Positions 20,189 through 29,716 of a stretch of DNA of 64,000 nucleotides are shown one piece after another. Origin of the DNA: Muscardinus avellanarius (Eukaryota > Chordata > Mammalia > Rodentia > Gliridae); assembly GCA_963383645.1 (NCBI GenBank), contig OY726578.1, positions 19,908,592 to 19,972,591 on the forward strand, in the 5' to 3' direction. A program made the position numbers and the translations under genes. The number at the start of each line of letters is the position of its first letter. Position 1 is the first letter of the stretch. The notes under the pieces were generated by a model that was not told the DNA's origin, did not search any database, and saw only the letters and a program-made list of their open reading frames with translations.

Positions 20189-21321
20189 TCTTCAGCCATA
20201 GGCTCATTGTCACAGAATCCCTCACCCCTCCATCAGAGGCACCCACACATTTTCTCCCTGGAGGCCTGGGTCTCTGCGGGGGTGTCCGTGGCAGCCGCGG
20301 TAGCTGCGCGCCCTGCGCCCTGCGACCCCTTTCCTCCCTGACGCACGCACCTCCGCCATGCTCACGCCCACGTTGCACTTCCTCGAGCCACCTCGGGGCC
20401 TCTGGAAGAGTGACGGGCCCAGGGACACGGCCTCACAGCTGGCTTTTGCGTGGATACCGACCCTGGGCAAACGTTCTTCTGGTCCTGGGGTTTTTCCAGA
20501 GAGAGGGTGGGGGCCGGGACGGCGGGGAGGGCAAGGCCAGACCTGCCCATTCCGCGCCCCCTTTACCTCCGCCTGCGGCTGGGCTCCCCTTGAGGAGCGG
20601 GGCAGCGGGGAAGAAGTCCGGCACAGGATCTGGGGAGACGCTGAAAAGCAGGAGGGACCCTCAGCTGACAGTCGCCGTCTCGGGCTCTCATTTGATTGTT
20701 ATCCAGGTTGGAGCCTGCAGACCCCTCCCAGGCGCCCCAGACCTCGCAGCAGCCCCAGGTCTCATCCTTAGAGCCCCGCGCGGCTGAACACCCTCCGGGG
20801 AGCAGCTGGGCAGGCATGGCCGCACATCTCTGTGTGTCCTAGTCTCAAAGTTTTGCGACCTTAGGCTCACATGCGAGGTCTGCCACTGAACTAAGAGGCC
20901 CCTGGGCCTCCGTGTCGCCGTCTATAAGGTAGGTGCGGCAGTAAAGCTACCCCAAAGGCTGTGGGAGCCAGAGACCCTGGACACCAGCCAGAGATCAGCG
21001 TGCACAGAAGGCCTTTGTGATGAATTCGAGGCGGCAGCCCCTCCCGGCAGAGCTCTAGAGAATGGCTTCCCCCTCTCCCCGCGCCTGCCGCCGTCTGCCC
21101 GCCAGCGTCTGCAGAGAGGCCTGGAGACTCCTTGGCTGGGAGCTTTTTTTCAGTGCACACCCTGAACAACTGGACCTGGCCATCCCGCGTGTCAGGCGCT
21201 CAGCCTATGCTGAGCCCAGGGTCGGCGTTCCGTATCGGGTCGCCGTGGCGTTCTCTGCCATCGTGAACCAGCATTTGAACAATTCCAGCTCTTAGGCTCC
21301 GCGAGACTCCGTAGCATAAAG
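20189..21321. other. GC-rich, CpG-containing unique DNA
   Basis: No repeat is seen except a weak MIR-like piece at about 20880-20950 (GGGCCTCCGTGTCGCCGTCT). The minus strand at 20340-20410 reads through ATGGCGGAG followed by GTGCGTGCGT. That could look like an exon end with a splice donor, but no protein family is recognised. Confidence 0.35.
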
Positions 21322-21760
21322 TGAACCCAGGTCGGAATCCATCTCTACCAGCTCTGTGTCCTCGGAGGGGTCACTTGCCCATCCCAACCTCCGCCTTATC
21401 TGCCATAGGAAGTGGCTATTTCTCCTCCTCCCTCCTCCTCCTCCTTCTTCTCCTCCTCCTTCTCCTTCTCCTTCTCCTTCTCCTTCTCCTTCTCCTTCTC
21501 CTTCTCCTTCTTCTTCTTCTTTGGTGGTACTGGGGTTCCTGGAAGCCCTTCTACCTCCGGGCTACACTCCCAGACCTATTTTTACATTTTTATTTGGAAA
21601 CAGGGTCTCCTAAGCCAGCGCTCGTGGCTGGCTTCGAACCTGCGCGATCCTCCTGTCTCTGCCTCCCAAGCGCGGGGATTACAAGCGTGCGCCACGACGC
21701 CCGGCTGGAAGTGGCTATTTCAACCCAGCAGTGAAGGTTGGGTCAGATAATACACACCCG
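21322..21760 (+). mobile_element. MIR interrupted by a SINE
   Basis: GAACCCAGGTCGGAATCC, CTGTGTCCTCGGAGGGGTCA and CCTTATCTGCCATAGGAAG follow the MIR 5' half and core. MIR-like sequence resumes at 21707 after the SINE insertion. Confidence 0.6.
21421..21706 (-). mobile_element. B1-dID SINE, type b, with (TCC/TTC)n tail
   Basis: The body (21521-21706) is complete. Its tail (21421-21520) has become a 100-bp polypyrimidine microsatellite. Target duplication GGAAGTGGCTATTT at 21408-21421 and 21707-21720. Confidence 0.92.
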
Positions 21761-22059
21761 GAGCCCCTGGGCATGCCGGGAAAGAGCAGCTTCCTTGGCA
21801 TCCGGGAGAAAGAGACCCCGCCCCACTTTTGCTTTCTCCCTTCTGTGTAACCATCCTGGCCACACGCACGGTCACGCGCCCCATTTCAGCAACACGCCCA
21901 GCACCCCGAGGCCAGCCCGTTTGCAGCCCCAAAGCCTTCCTGGGGATCAGGAGACAGTGACCCAAGCCGGCCTTCTTGGCCCCTCGACCGTGGCTTCGGA
22001 TAAGTCTCAGGCTCTCCAAGGCTCCGGTTTCCCTTTCTGCGAGACCAGGCCTGGAAGAA
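21761..22059. other. Unique non-coding DNA with weak MIR similarity
   Basis: CTCAGGCTCTCCAAGGCTCC and GGTTTCCCTTTCTGCGAG near 22010-22050 may be diverged MIR. No exon. Confidence 0.35.
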
Positions 22060-22200
22060 ACGAGAATTCTTGCCTTGGTAAAAAAATAAACGTGATGCCA
22101 GTTCCTTTCATTTTTTTTTCCTTCCCTGCAAACTCTCAAACGCGGATGGAAAAGTCACCTAATTTATTTGCAAAAGGGAACGGGCCAGAGTTGGGGCTGG
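22060..22200. promoter_or_regulatory. Candidate CNE
   Basis: AT-rich island: TTGGTAAAAAAATAAACGTG, then CACCTAATTTATTTGCAAAA. The boundaries are abrupt against GC-rich DNA. Inferred from composition only. Confidence 0.4.
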
Positions 22201-22484
22201 TTACCGGGAGCCGCGTCACTAGCCCAGCGGCCGGCCAGCCACGTGGGCGAGGAGCCCCTGAACCAGCCGGGCTTCGGTGTGACCTTGGCGCACTAGGCAG
22301 GGGGGCACACAGAGAGAGCCCCCTTCTTGCCCCGCGGCTCTCTGCTGCTGTTTCGAGGAACCCTAGGGCGCTGGGAACACAGCATGTCAACCCCAGCCGC
22401 ACACCCTGTACTGCTTAAAATTCCAAGACTCTCAGTGCTGGGGCATCGCCTGCCTTGGCTGCCTTTCCATTTATCCTGACCACT

Positions 22485-22522
22485 GTGCGCGCGTGTGTGC
22501 GTGTGTGTGTGAGTGTGTGTAC
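22485..22522. repeat. (GT)n with (GC) start
   Basis: GCGCGTGTGTGCGTGTGTGTG-type alternating purine-pyrimidine run. Confidence 0.9.
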
Positions 22523-22559
22523 ATACCCCCAAACAAATGCTCAGAAAGAAGGCAAAAAA

Positions 22560-22960
22560 AAAAAGTGGCACCAGCCATTAAGGAGAAATTAGCAATGCAT
22601 CCTTCCTTGCCTGGGGCACATTAATAAAAGAGATCACTAAACTAAAAGGAACAGAAATCATTCGGGAGCCCGGCAACAATCAGAGGGGGCGGGCGCTTCC
22701 TGTACAGTCCTCTGATTTCATGGCGGTTCCCAAGCCGGGGGAGTCTGGCTGCCGCGGCGGCGGCTGCGAGATCTGGAGCCCATGTATTAAACATGAGGGA
22801 CCCTGCGCCCGCCCGCGCGGGGGCTGCCGGGCCGGGAGGCGGAGGCGCTGAGGTGCGGCACTGGCTGGGGGGGGCTCCGGTGACATGTCCCAGCGTGCAG
22901 TAGCTGTGGGCTGAGAGCTGGGGAGTGTTTAATAGGAGCCAGGAAGGCTGCTGAGGATGC
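22560..22960. promoter_or_regulatory. Candidate CNE, ~400 bp, strongest in its left half
   Basis: Contains CCATTAAGGAGAAATTAGCA, ACATTAATAAAAGAGATCAC, ATCATTCGGGAG, ATTTCATGGCGGTTCCC, GTATTAAACATGAGGG and GTGTTTAATAGG. AT-rich motif clusters mixed with CpG-rich blocks (CGCGGCGGCGGC) are typical of ancient developmental enhancers. No frame of interest. Confidence 0.5.
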
Positions 22961-22989
22961 AGCGTGGGTCCTGGAGGACGGTTTGCAAT

Positions 22990-23006
22990 GCAAAAAAATA
23001 ATAAAA

Positions 23007-23045
<39 letters not shown>

Positions 23046-23046
23046 A
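22990..23046. repeat. (AAAT)n microsatellite
   Basis: About 12 AAAT units. Confidence 0.95.
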
Positions 23047-23091
23047 AGGTGCAAAGATGTTCTAGGGTTTTATTATTCTATCTTGTTTTGT

Positions 23092-23284
23092 TTTGGTGCT
23101 GGAGGTTGAACCCAGGGGCATTCTATCTCCTAGCCAGACACCCCGTGCCATTTATTTATTTAATTTGGCAACAGGGTCTTGATAAGTTGCTGAGGGGCCT
23201 CGCTAAGTTGTGGGGGCTGGCCTCCATTCTCCAGTCCTCCTGTCTTGGCCTCTCAGATGATAGGTGTGTGCCACCACACCTGGC
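23092..23284 (-). mobile_element. Diverged B1-dID SINE
   Basis: Antisense ID half (TTGAACCCAGGGGCATTCTA) and diverged B1 half ending GTGCCACCACACCTGGCC. Older than most copies in the window. Confidence 0.8.
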
Positions 23285-23307
23285 CCATTCTAGAGTTCTT
23301 TTCTTTC

Positions 23308-23427
23308 TTTTTTTTTTTTTTTTTTGGTACTAGGTATGGAACCCAGGGGCATTCTACCTCTGAGCTACACCCCCAGCTCTATTTTTTGTTCTTTATTTTG
23401 AAACAGGGTCTCACTGAGTTGCAAAGG
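23308..23427 (-). mobile_element. B1-dID SINE, type a, 5'-truncated
   Basis: Poly(T), antisense ID half and linker, ending inside the B1 half at GAGTTGCAAAGG. Confidence 0.85.
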
Positions 23428-23703
23428 TGATCATTGCAGCCGGCTGGATTCCTACCCTGATCACACAGGCTACTCCACTTACCCATAGGATCTTACAGCT
23501 TTTTCTACAGAGTAAATCCTGGGCATTGACTGAGCTTAACCATGTACCTGGCTCTGGCCAATGGTATATGAGCAGAAGGGCCAGTATGTTCTTTCATGGA
23601 CGAGACCACAGGGGCCTTATGTGTGAGCTCAGATGCATTTTACCTTCGAGTTGTACCCCTGGGCCTTTAGAATTATTATTAATTTATAATTAATAAATTA
23701 TGA

Positions 23704-23895
23704 GCCGGGCGTGGTGGCGCACGCTTGCAATCCCAGCATTCGGGAGGCTGAGACCGGAGGATCACGGTTTGTGGACAGCCTCAGCTACTTAGGCCCTCTG
23801 CAACTCAGTGAGACCCAGTTTCAAAATAAAGAATAAAAAATAGGGCAGGGGGTGTAGCTCGGAGGTCCAATGCCCCTGGATTCCATCCCCAGACC
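23704..23895 (+). mobile_element. B1-dID SINE, type a
   Basis: A complete copy from GCCGGGCGTGGTGGCGCACG to CCATCCCCAGACCC. Confidence 0.92.
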
Positions 23896-24036
23896 CACAT
23901 ACACAAAAATAAAATAAATAAATTATAATTTTATAAATAATATTTTATATATAATTTATATAATATATAAGCTTTATATAATATTTATAATTAATTATAA
24001 TTAATAAAATCATTTTATAAATTAATCATAAATTAA
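23896..24036. repeat. AT-rich low-complexity sequence
   Basis: Almost pure A/T with TTATAATTAATTATAA-like palindromic words. Confidence 0.9.
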
Positions 24037-24126
24037 TTGCTGAGGCTGGCCTCGAATCTATGGTCCTCCTGTCTCTACCTCCCAAGTACTGCTATTACAG
24101 ACATCTTTTCATCTTTTTATCTTTTT

Positions 24127-24161
24127 ATATTACCCCGATGGCCTGGCCATCGGGGTAATAT
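24127..24161. repeat. Perfect inverted repeat, 17-bp arms, 1-nt centre
   Basis: Left arm ATATTACCCCGATGGCC (24127-24143), single T, right arm GGCCATCGGGGTAATAT (24145-24161). The arms match exactly and pairing stops at both outer ends. Confidence 0.98.
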
Positions 24162-24364
24162 GCTTGTCCAAGAGGCCGACAGACATGTCCAGCTGAGCCA
24201 GACACAACCTTACACTCACAACCTTACACTCAGAGTAACTCGCAGGGTAAGTTCAGAGGGGGAAAGAAAAGCTTATCTTTGATGTGCCTGAGATTTAGGG
24301 GCCGTTTGTTATGCGGCAACAGCTGACCGATACAGTTATATCGGAAGTAATTCATCGTGTCCCT

Positions 24365-24600
24365 GTCTTTGTTCATTCAAGCAAATACTTCCCGAGCGCT
24401 TCCATGCCGACGTTTTGATAGGCAGCAGGGATATAATAGTTAATAAGAAAGCTGTGAACGTGGGCAGAGATTTCAGATTTATTAATTCAAGGAGGATTGA
24501 ACATCCACTACGTCCCGGGCATGGTAATGAGCACGGTAATTACGGAGGCAGATAAAATGTATTGGGAGCACGCACTCACGTGGCTTACGGGGAGCAGACC
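24365..24600 (+). mobile_element. Two L2-like 3'-end fragments
   Basis: 24370-24470 (CAAATACTTCCCGAGCGCTT...AGCAGGGATATAATAG) and 24485-24600 (GAACATCCACTACGTCCCGG...GATAAAATGTATTGGG) each resemble the L2 phrase for 'gagcacctactatgtgccagg' and what follows it. They may be a tandem pair. Confidence 0.5.
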
Positions 24601-24729
24601 AAGCCAAGAGCAAGAGAGGAAATTTCCAAAGAGCCCGAGGAGTTGTTTCTCCCTCCCCAATGGTTACCGACCAGTAGAAAAGACGGCAAACCCAGGAGAT
24701 CATCACGAGAGATGCTTTGAAACACCAGA

Positions 24730-24950
24730 GTGCTGGCGTGATGGCGCACACTTGTCATCCCAGCATCTGGGAGGCGGAGACCGGAGGATCGCTGTTCGCG
24801 GACAGCCTCAGCTACTTAGCGAGGCCCTTGCAACTCAGTGAGACCCGGTTTCAAAAAAATAAAAAGACTAAAAAATAGGGCTGGGAGTGTAGCTCAGAGG
24901 TAGAATACCCTGGGCTCCATACCTGATACCGAAAAGAAAAGAAAAAAAAA
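24730..24950 (+). mobile_element. B1-dID SINE, type a
   Basis: A complete copy with B1 half, AAAAGACTAAAAAATAGGGC linker, ID half and a GAAAAGAAAA tail. Confidence 0.88.
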
Positions 24951-25599
24951 AGCCCTACAGCATCTCAGAGGAAGAGGAAGACCGGAGGAAGGAAGGGGAG
25001 GGGCGACTTTCAGGACAAGATATATGGGCTAAACACTGGAGATCACAGAGTTTAGATAAAGATAGCAAGGGGAAGGAAAAAGAGCTAGAGAGGTCGGGAG
25101 ATTAAAAAATACGGCGCCTGAGCTCCAGCATTCTTCCATGTTATTTAAAAAGTGGAAAGAAAGAGGAGGCAGGATCAGAGCGTAAAGGGGTTTAGGTGCC
25201 GACCTGACATGGCCGGACCTGACTCTTTGAAGGGAAATAGGGAGCCGCAGAGCGTTTGAGAGGGAGAGCACAGAATCAGGTTGCCATTTGGGAATTTTTC
25301 AAGGGCAGACTGGTGGGGGTGAGACCAGAGGCAGGGAGGCCAAGAGGGAGGCTGGGTGATATTTGCAGAGCAGAGGGATAGTAGCACATGAGGAATACAG
25401 TGGGGAGAGGCGGGCCCACACTGGGAATTGAACGGCTAGAAGTAGGCTGGGGCCAATAAATTCTATTTACTCTTATTCGCAAAAGCTGGGTCTTAGGAGG
25501 GTAAGTCACATTGACCCCAAGTCTCACAGTGAGTGAGCCAAGAACTTGTGACCAGAACTGAGATTCCTAAACTAAAGCTCACTCGAACACCCGTATGCA
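24951..25599. other. Unique purine-biased non-coding DNA
   Basis: No repeat family is recognised with confidence. Short minus-strand frames only. Confidence 0.4.
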
Positions 25600-25756
25600 G
25601 GGCTTACAAGCGTGCGCTACCACGCCCGGCTTATTTTATATTTTTATTTGGAAACAGGGTCTCTCAAGCCAGCAAAGGCTGGCTTCGAACCTGAGGGATC
25701 CTCCTGTCTCCGGCTCCCAAGTGTGGAGATTACAAGCCTGTGCCACCACGCCTGGC
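25600..25756 (-). mobile_element. Two partial antisense SINEs
   Basis: A B1 5'-end fragment (25600-25630, ACAAGCGTGCGCTACCACGC) is followed by a type b B1 half without an ID half (25631-25756). Confidence 0.8.
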
Positions 25757-25785
25757 TAATTTATCTTTTATTTTTTATTTTTATG

Positions 25786-25988
25786 TGGTACTGGAGATAG
25801 AACCCAGGGGTGTTCTACCTCCAAGATACACCCCTAGCCCTATTTTTTTATTCTTTATTTTGAAACAGGGTCTCAGTGGGTTGCAAAGGGCCTCACTACG
25901 TCATAGCTGAGGCTGTCCACAAACTGTGAGCCTCCTGTCTCAGCCTCCCACATGCTGGGATTACAAGCGTGTGCCACCACGCCTGGCT
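25786..25988 (-). mobile_element. B1-dID SINE, type a
   Basis: A complete antisense copy from GTGGTACTGGAGATAGAACC to CACCACGCCTGGCT. A (GTT)n run (25989-26025) and a short diverged B1 fragment (26026-26090) follow it. Confidence 0.88.
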
Positions 25989-26208
25989 TGTTGTTGTTGC
26001 TGTTGTTGTTGTTGTTATTGTTGTTGTTTTTGAAACAGTGTCTTACTAAGTCACTGACAGTCTACTGAGTTGAGGCGGGTGCCACCGCACCTTCCTCCTC
26101 CGTCTTCATTTAACGAGCTCTTCTGGCCAGTCTAAGGTATGTTCCAGTTTGAGAAGCTTTGGGCTTGACAGATCATTCGGAAGTTTGTTTCTGTTTTGTT
26201 TTGCTTTG

Positions 26209-26410
26209 TGTGGTACTGGGGGTGGAACCCAGGGGCTTTTCCACCTCTAGACTATACTTCCAGACCTATTTTATACTTTCTTTGGGAACAGGGTCTCGCT
26301 AAGTTGCCGAGAGCCTCACTCAGTAGCGGAGGCTGGCTTCGAACCCATGCGATCCTCCTGTCTCAGCCTCCCAAGCGCTGGGATAACAAGTGTGCACCAC
26401 CACGCCCGGC
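26209..26410 (-). mobile_element. B1-dID SINE, type c
   Basis: A complete antisense copy with GGCTTTTCCACCTCTAGACT ID half and CTAAGTTGCCGAGAGCCTCA B1 half. Confidence 0.9.
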
Positions 26411-26689
26411 TTGGAAGGTTTTTAAATGGTATTAAGACTGCCTTCTCCCCAAACCATGTGAGGCTGGTTTATCAGGCCAACCCAAGCTGCAGAGCTTGGC
26501 TTGAAGCTGCCCCCGGGCTCTGCCAACGTGGGCACCAGTTGGGACGGAGACAGGCACTGTCCTCTGCGACAATTTCTTCCACTAAGGGGAACCCGGACCC
26601 TCCTCCCTCCCTCCTTCCTGCCTTCCATTTCTGTTTACGTGTTCCGGGGAGTATGGATTCGTCGTGGCCTCGCAGAGCCTGGGCGATGG
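26411..26689. other. Unique non-coding DNA
   Basis: No exon is recognised. A 172-codon frame that begins in the SINE and crosses this region is not credible. Confidence 0.4.
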
Positions 26690-27010
26690 TTTCTCCCCTT
26701 CTTTATTTTGTTTTAAGTAGGTTTGAGCCTGTAATTTTGTTAATTATTTCCCAGAGCACCGGTTTGGTGGCGAGGACGCAGCACGGGGCTGCGGAGCGGA
26801 GACAGGCCCTCGGAAGCCTCTCTCCAGAAAATCTAATTTCATCATTGAGAAATCTTCTGTCTTAAGCAGCCTCCGCCACCGCCATAAATTTGCATATCCT
26901 ATGTGCCGCCGGAATGGAGTGGGCCTCATTTGCATAATGCTGCTGGAGGGGCCCGCACGCCTCTTGAACCCGCGCGGTGCGGAGGCTAGCAATTATTAAG
27001 CTGTAGACAT
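26690..27010. promoter_or_regulatory. Candidate CNE with two POU octamers
   Basis: Repeat-free block with GTAATTTTGTTAATTATTTC, AATCTAATTTCATCATTGAG, and two exact ATTTGCAT octamers at 26888-26895 and 26928-26935 on the same strand, 40 bp apart. It ends with GCTAGCAATTATTAAGC. The octamer is the binding site of POU proteins such as OCT/BRN factors. Enhancer function is inferred. Confidence 0.5.
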
Positions 27011-27775
27011 TGGCGGGGAGCGAGGCCTCCGACGGATTTCGACTCCAAGCCTCCTTTCCCGCCCCGGCTGCTCATTACCTACGGCCTGGATCTCAGGCCC
27101 GAATCCCAGGAAAAACCAGGGAAGTGTATCTTCTGAGTTTTCTCCATAGCCAAGCCCAGGCAGGACAGAACCAAGCATTGCTTTTTCCAACGCCAACAGC
27201 TGGAGCAATCGTCTTTGGCTTCCCCCAGGTAATCTCTGTTGCGGATGGTTTCCCTAGACACCTTCAAATCCCATAAGAGAGGTCAGCAAGGGCGCCCCAA
27301 CGGCCTCTTGCAAGCCCCTTAGGAATGCTCATGGACAAAAAGCTGTATCTAACAAAGTCCAGTTGCAAAATGAACGGCAATTCTCTCACGCTTCAGGGGT
27401 CCCGCTTGAAGGCTCCCCTTCCCTTTCTGTGCTGAGAAGTTGGGATCTTTCCCGCCATGCATGGGACCCTGGTAGGATGATGGTGTATTCTAGGGCTCAG
27501 GGACTTAGCCATGGGATTGTTGGGTGTCATGGGACCCATAGCTCACTCTCTGCAGTTTCCAACTCTGCTAGAACTGGGAAATTGGTCTCCAAGGCATTCC
27601 ATAACCTGCCACCCCCAGCCCGGGTCATCCTCACGTCTGGCCCTGTGCGGTGCCGTCTTGGTGCTACCCCGGTGTTGATGAACATGGTCTACTGAACGCT
27701 TGATGGTGCCCCAAGAACGTCACCTCAGAAGATCGTCTGGTGGAGCTTCCAACACAGACCTTCTCGGCCATTTTA
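27011..27775. other. Unique non-coding DNA
   Basis: No gene or named repeat is seen. Frames of about 110 codons have no recognisable features. Confidence 0.4.
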
Positions 27776-27788
27776 AACCACGAGAATT

Positions 27789-28014
27789 GCCGGGCGTGGT
27801 GGTGCACGCTTGTAATCCCAGCATTCGGGAGGCTGAGACCGGAGGATCGCGGTTCGCGGACAGCCTCAGCTACTTAGTGAGGCCCTCTGCAACTCAGTTT
27901 GAGACCCTGTTTTAAAATAAAGAATAAAAAATAGGGCAGGGGTAGTGTAGCTCAGAGGTCGAATGCCCCTGGGTTCTACCCTTTGACCCCCCAAAATAAA
28001 AATAAATAAATAAA
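27789..28014 (+). mobile_element. B1-dID SINE, type a (first of a tandem pair)
   Basis: A complete copy with an (AAAT)n tail. The pair is flanked by AACCACGAGAATT (27776-27788) and AACCATGAGAATT (28248-28260). Confidence 0.92.
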
Positions 28015-28217
28015 GCTGGGCGTGGTGGCGCACGCTTGTAATCCCCGCGCTTGGGAGGCTGAGACAGGAGGATCGCGCAGGTTTGAAGCCATCCATGCTG
28101 GCTTAAGAGACCCTGTTTCCAAATAAAAAGTATAAAATATGTCTGGGAGTGTAGCCCGGAGGTAGAAGGGCTTCCAGGAGCCCCAGTACCACCAAAAATA
28201 AATAAATAAATAATACA

Positions 28218-28247
<30 letters not shown>
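28015..28247 (+). mobile_element. B1-dID SINE, type b (second of a tandem pair)
   Basis: A complete copy that inserted into the A-rich tail of the preceding type a SINE. Tail (AAAT)n from 28194. Relative age: b is younger than a here. Confidence 0.92.
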
Positions 28248-28248
<1 letters not shown>

Positions 28249-28457
28249 ACCATGAGAATTCAGGAAGCACCCGGCCAGCCAGAAACCTACTTATTCGCTT
28301 CTGTACGTAAAGACCAGGTGCATCCTTACTCAGCGATACCAGCAAAAGCACTCAGCTCCCTTGATAAATTTATTAACAGAACTAAGCATCATCGTGATAA
28401 CTGTGGACAGAAGATGGGGGAATCTATGGTTCTTCATGTCATATTAAAATGAGAACC

Positions 28458-28666
28458 CCGGGTGTGGTGGCACATGCTTGTAATCCCAGCGTTACCTCCC
28501 AAGTTTGTAATCCCAGCACTTGGGAGGCTGAGACAGGAGGATCGCAGGTTCGAAGCCAGCCTCAGCTACTTAGTGAGACCCTGTTTCCAAATAAATTATA
28601 AAAAAAATAGGGCTGGGGGTGTAGCCCAGAAGTAGAAAGCCCCTTGGTTCCATCCCACAGTACTGC
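28458..28666 (+). mobile_element. B1-dID SINE with an internal duplication
   Basis: The phrase TTGTAATCCCAGC near the 5' end occurs twice (about 28480 and 28507), separated by GTTACCTCCCAAG. The rest is ordinary, ending CAGTACTGCACACACACAC. Confidence 0.85.
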
Positions 28667-28680
28667 ACACACACACAAAG

Positions 28681-28858
28681 TAATCCCAGCATTTGAGAGG
28701 AGAGACAGGAGGATCACAGTTCTCAGACAGCCTCAGCTACTTAGTGAGGCCCTTTATAACTTTGTGAGACCTGTTTCAAAATAAAAAAAAATTAAAAAAT
28801 AGGGCTGGGAGTGTAGCTTGAAGGTAGAATACCTCTGGGTTCCATCCCCAGTACTGCA
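28681..28858 (+). mobile_element. B1-dID SINE, type a, 5'-truncated
   Basis: Starts at GTAATCCCAGCATTTGAGAG and ends CCATCCCCAGTACTGC with an (AAAAT)n tail. Confidence 0.88.
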
Positions 28859-28874
28859 AAATAAAATAAAATAA

Positions 28875-29107
28875 TTAGCTGAGCATGGTGGTGCATGCCT
28901 GTAATCTCAGTACTTGGGAGGTTGAAACAGGAGGATCACAGGTTCAAGGCCGGCCTCAGCAACTTAGCAAAACTCAGCAACTTAAACCCTGTTTCAAAAT
29001 AAAATAGGGCTGGGGGTGTATCCCTAAGATAGAACTCCTTTATGTTCTATCCCCAATACCTAATAATAATAACAACAACAATAATAATAATAATAATAAT
29101 AATAATG
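28875..29107 (+). mobile_element. Older B1-dID SINE with (AAT)n tail
   Basis: Body 28875-29060, diverged. The tail is (AAT)n/(AAC)n to 29107. Confidence 0.85.
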
Positions 29108-29599
29108 AAGTGTGTAACTTTGATTGTTTTCAGAGAAACATTTTTCATTGCGGAAGAAATAGAAATACATTAAGAAAGATCTGTATTACTTCTGATAGAC
29201 CGTATGCTCCAAATTGGTGGAGCCCAGAGCCAAGATGACCCGTGGCACTAAAAGCCTGCTCCACGCCAACATCTGAACAGTGTGCCACTTATTAGAACAT
29301 CTGAAACGGCAAGTCCTCTGCTGAGAAATTTATTTTAAATTACCCATATGCACTTACCGAGGAGGGGCCGTCTCCTCAAAAGACCTTGATATTCTGTTCT
29401 CAACGCCAACTGTAACTGACCGTCTCATTACGAGGATTTGAAGCGGGGTCACTTTTTCCATAAGACTACATCCAGCATTGAATTATGTCTCCCAGAAAAG
29501 GAGATTGCTCCTGACCAGCCAAGCCCAGGCCCCTGACAACATAGAGATGTGGTTTTTTCCAAAAGGAGCTGTCGGCTGCGTGGCCGGGCGAGTGCGTTA
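29108..29599. other. Unique or very old repeat-derived DNA
   Basis: AT-leaning sequence with phrases like GTCTCCTCAAAAGACCTTGA and ATTGAATTATGTCTCCCAG that suggest an old DNA transposon or LTR. Family not identified. Confidence 0.35.
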
Positions 29600-29715
29600 G
29601 AACAACAGGTGTCCGTAAAGTCAGGTTTCAGGGTTGAGATGTGGCTCCGCCCCCAGTCAGGCCCTTGACATCTCTAAGCCTTCTGATTTGTAAGGTGGGG
29701 ATAAAGTTATCCCTC
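29600..29715 (+). mobile_element. MIR fragment
   Basis: CAGGTTTCAGGGTTGAGATG, then GACATCTCTAAGCCTTCTGA, then TTTGTAAGGTGGGGATAAAG. Confidence 0.6.
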
Positions 29716-29716
29716 C

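Larger units (their letters stand above)
23625..24106 (-). mobile_element. Old SINE remnants split by a younger SINE
   Basis: An antisense ID-half fragment (23628-23668, ACCTTCGAGTTGTACCCC) and an antisense B1 half (24037-24106) flank the insertion at 23704-23895. Confidence 0.6.
23430..24335 (+). mobile_element. Degraded MLT1-like LTR (ERVL-MaLR), split by insertions
   Basis: The left part (about 23430-23625, TCTGGCCAATGGTATATGAG) and right part (about 24165-24335, ending GATTTAGGGGCCGTTTGTTATGCGGCAACAGCTGACCGATACA) resemble an MLT1 LTR and its typical 3' end. Later SINEs and AT-rich sequence separate the two parts. It is a non-coding solo LTR relic. Confidence 0.5.

Noticed and set aside
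19608..20378. 239-codon minus-strand frame with GPRRQDQT-like repeats
   Set aside because: Encoded by the minisatellite. Unit lengths of 25 and 34 bp are not multiples of three, so the peptide repeat is not maintained as a protein would be.
21738..22418. 226-codon plus-strand frame
   Set aside because: It crosses worn MIR-like DNA and an AT-rich candidate CNE and has no domain. Length is compatible with chance at this GC content.
23430..24335. Possible endogenous retroviral gene in the LTR-like region
   Set aside because: Only non-coding LTR-like sequence is seen, with SINE and AT-rich insertions. No gag, pol or env homology.
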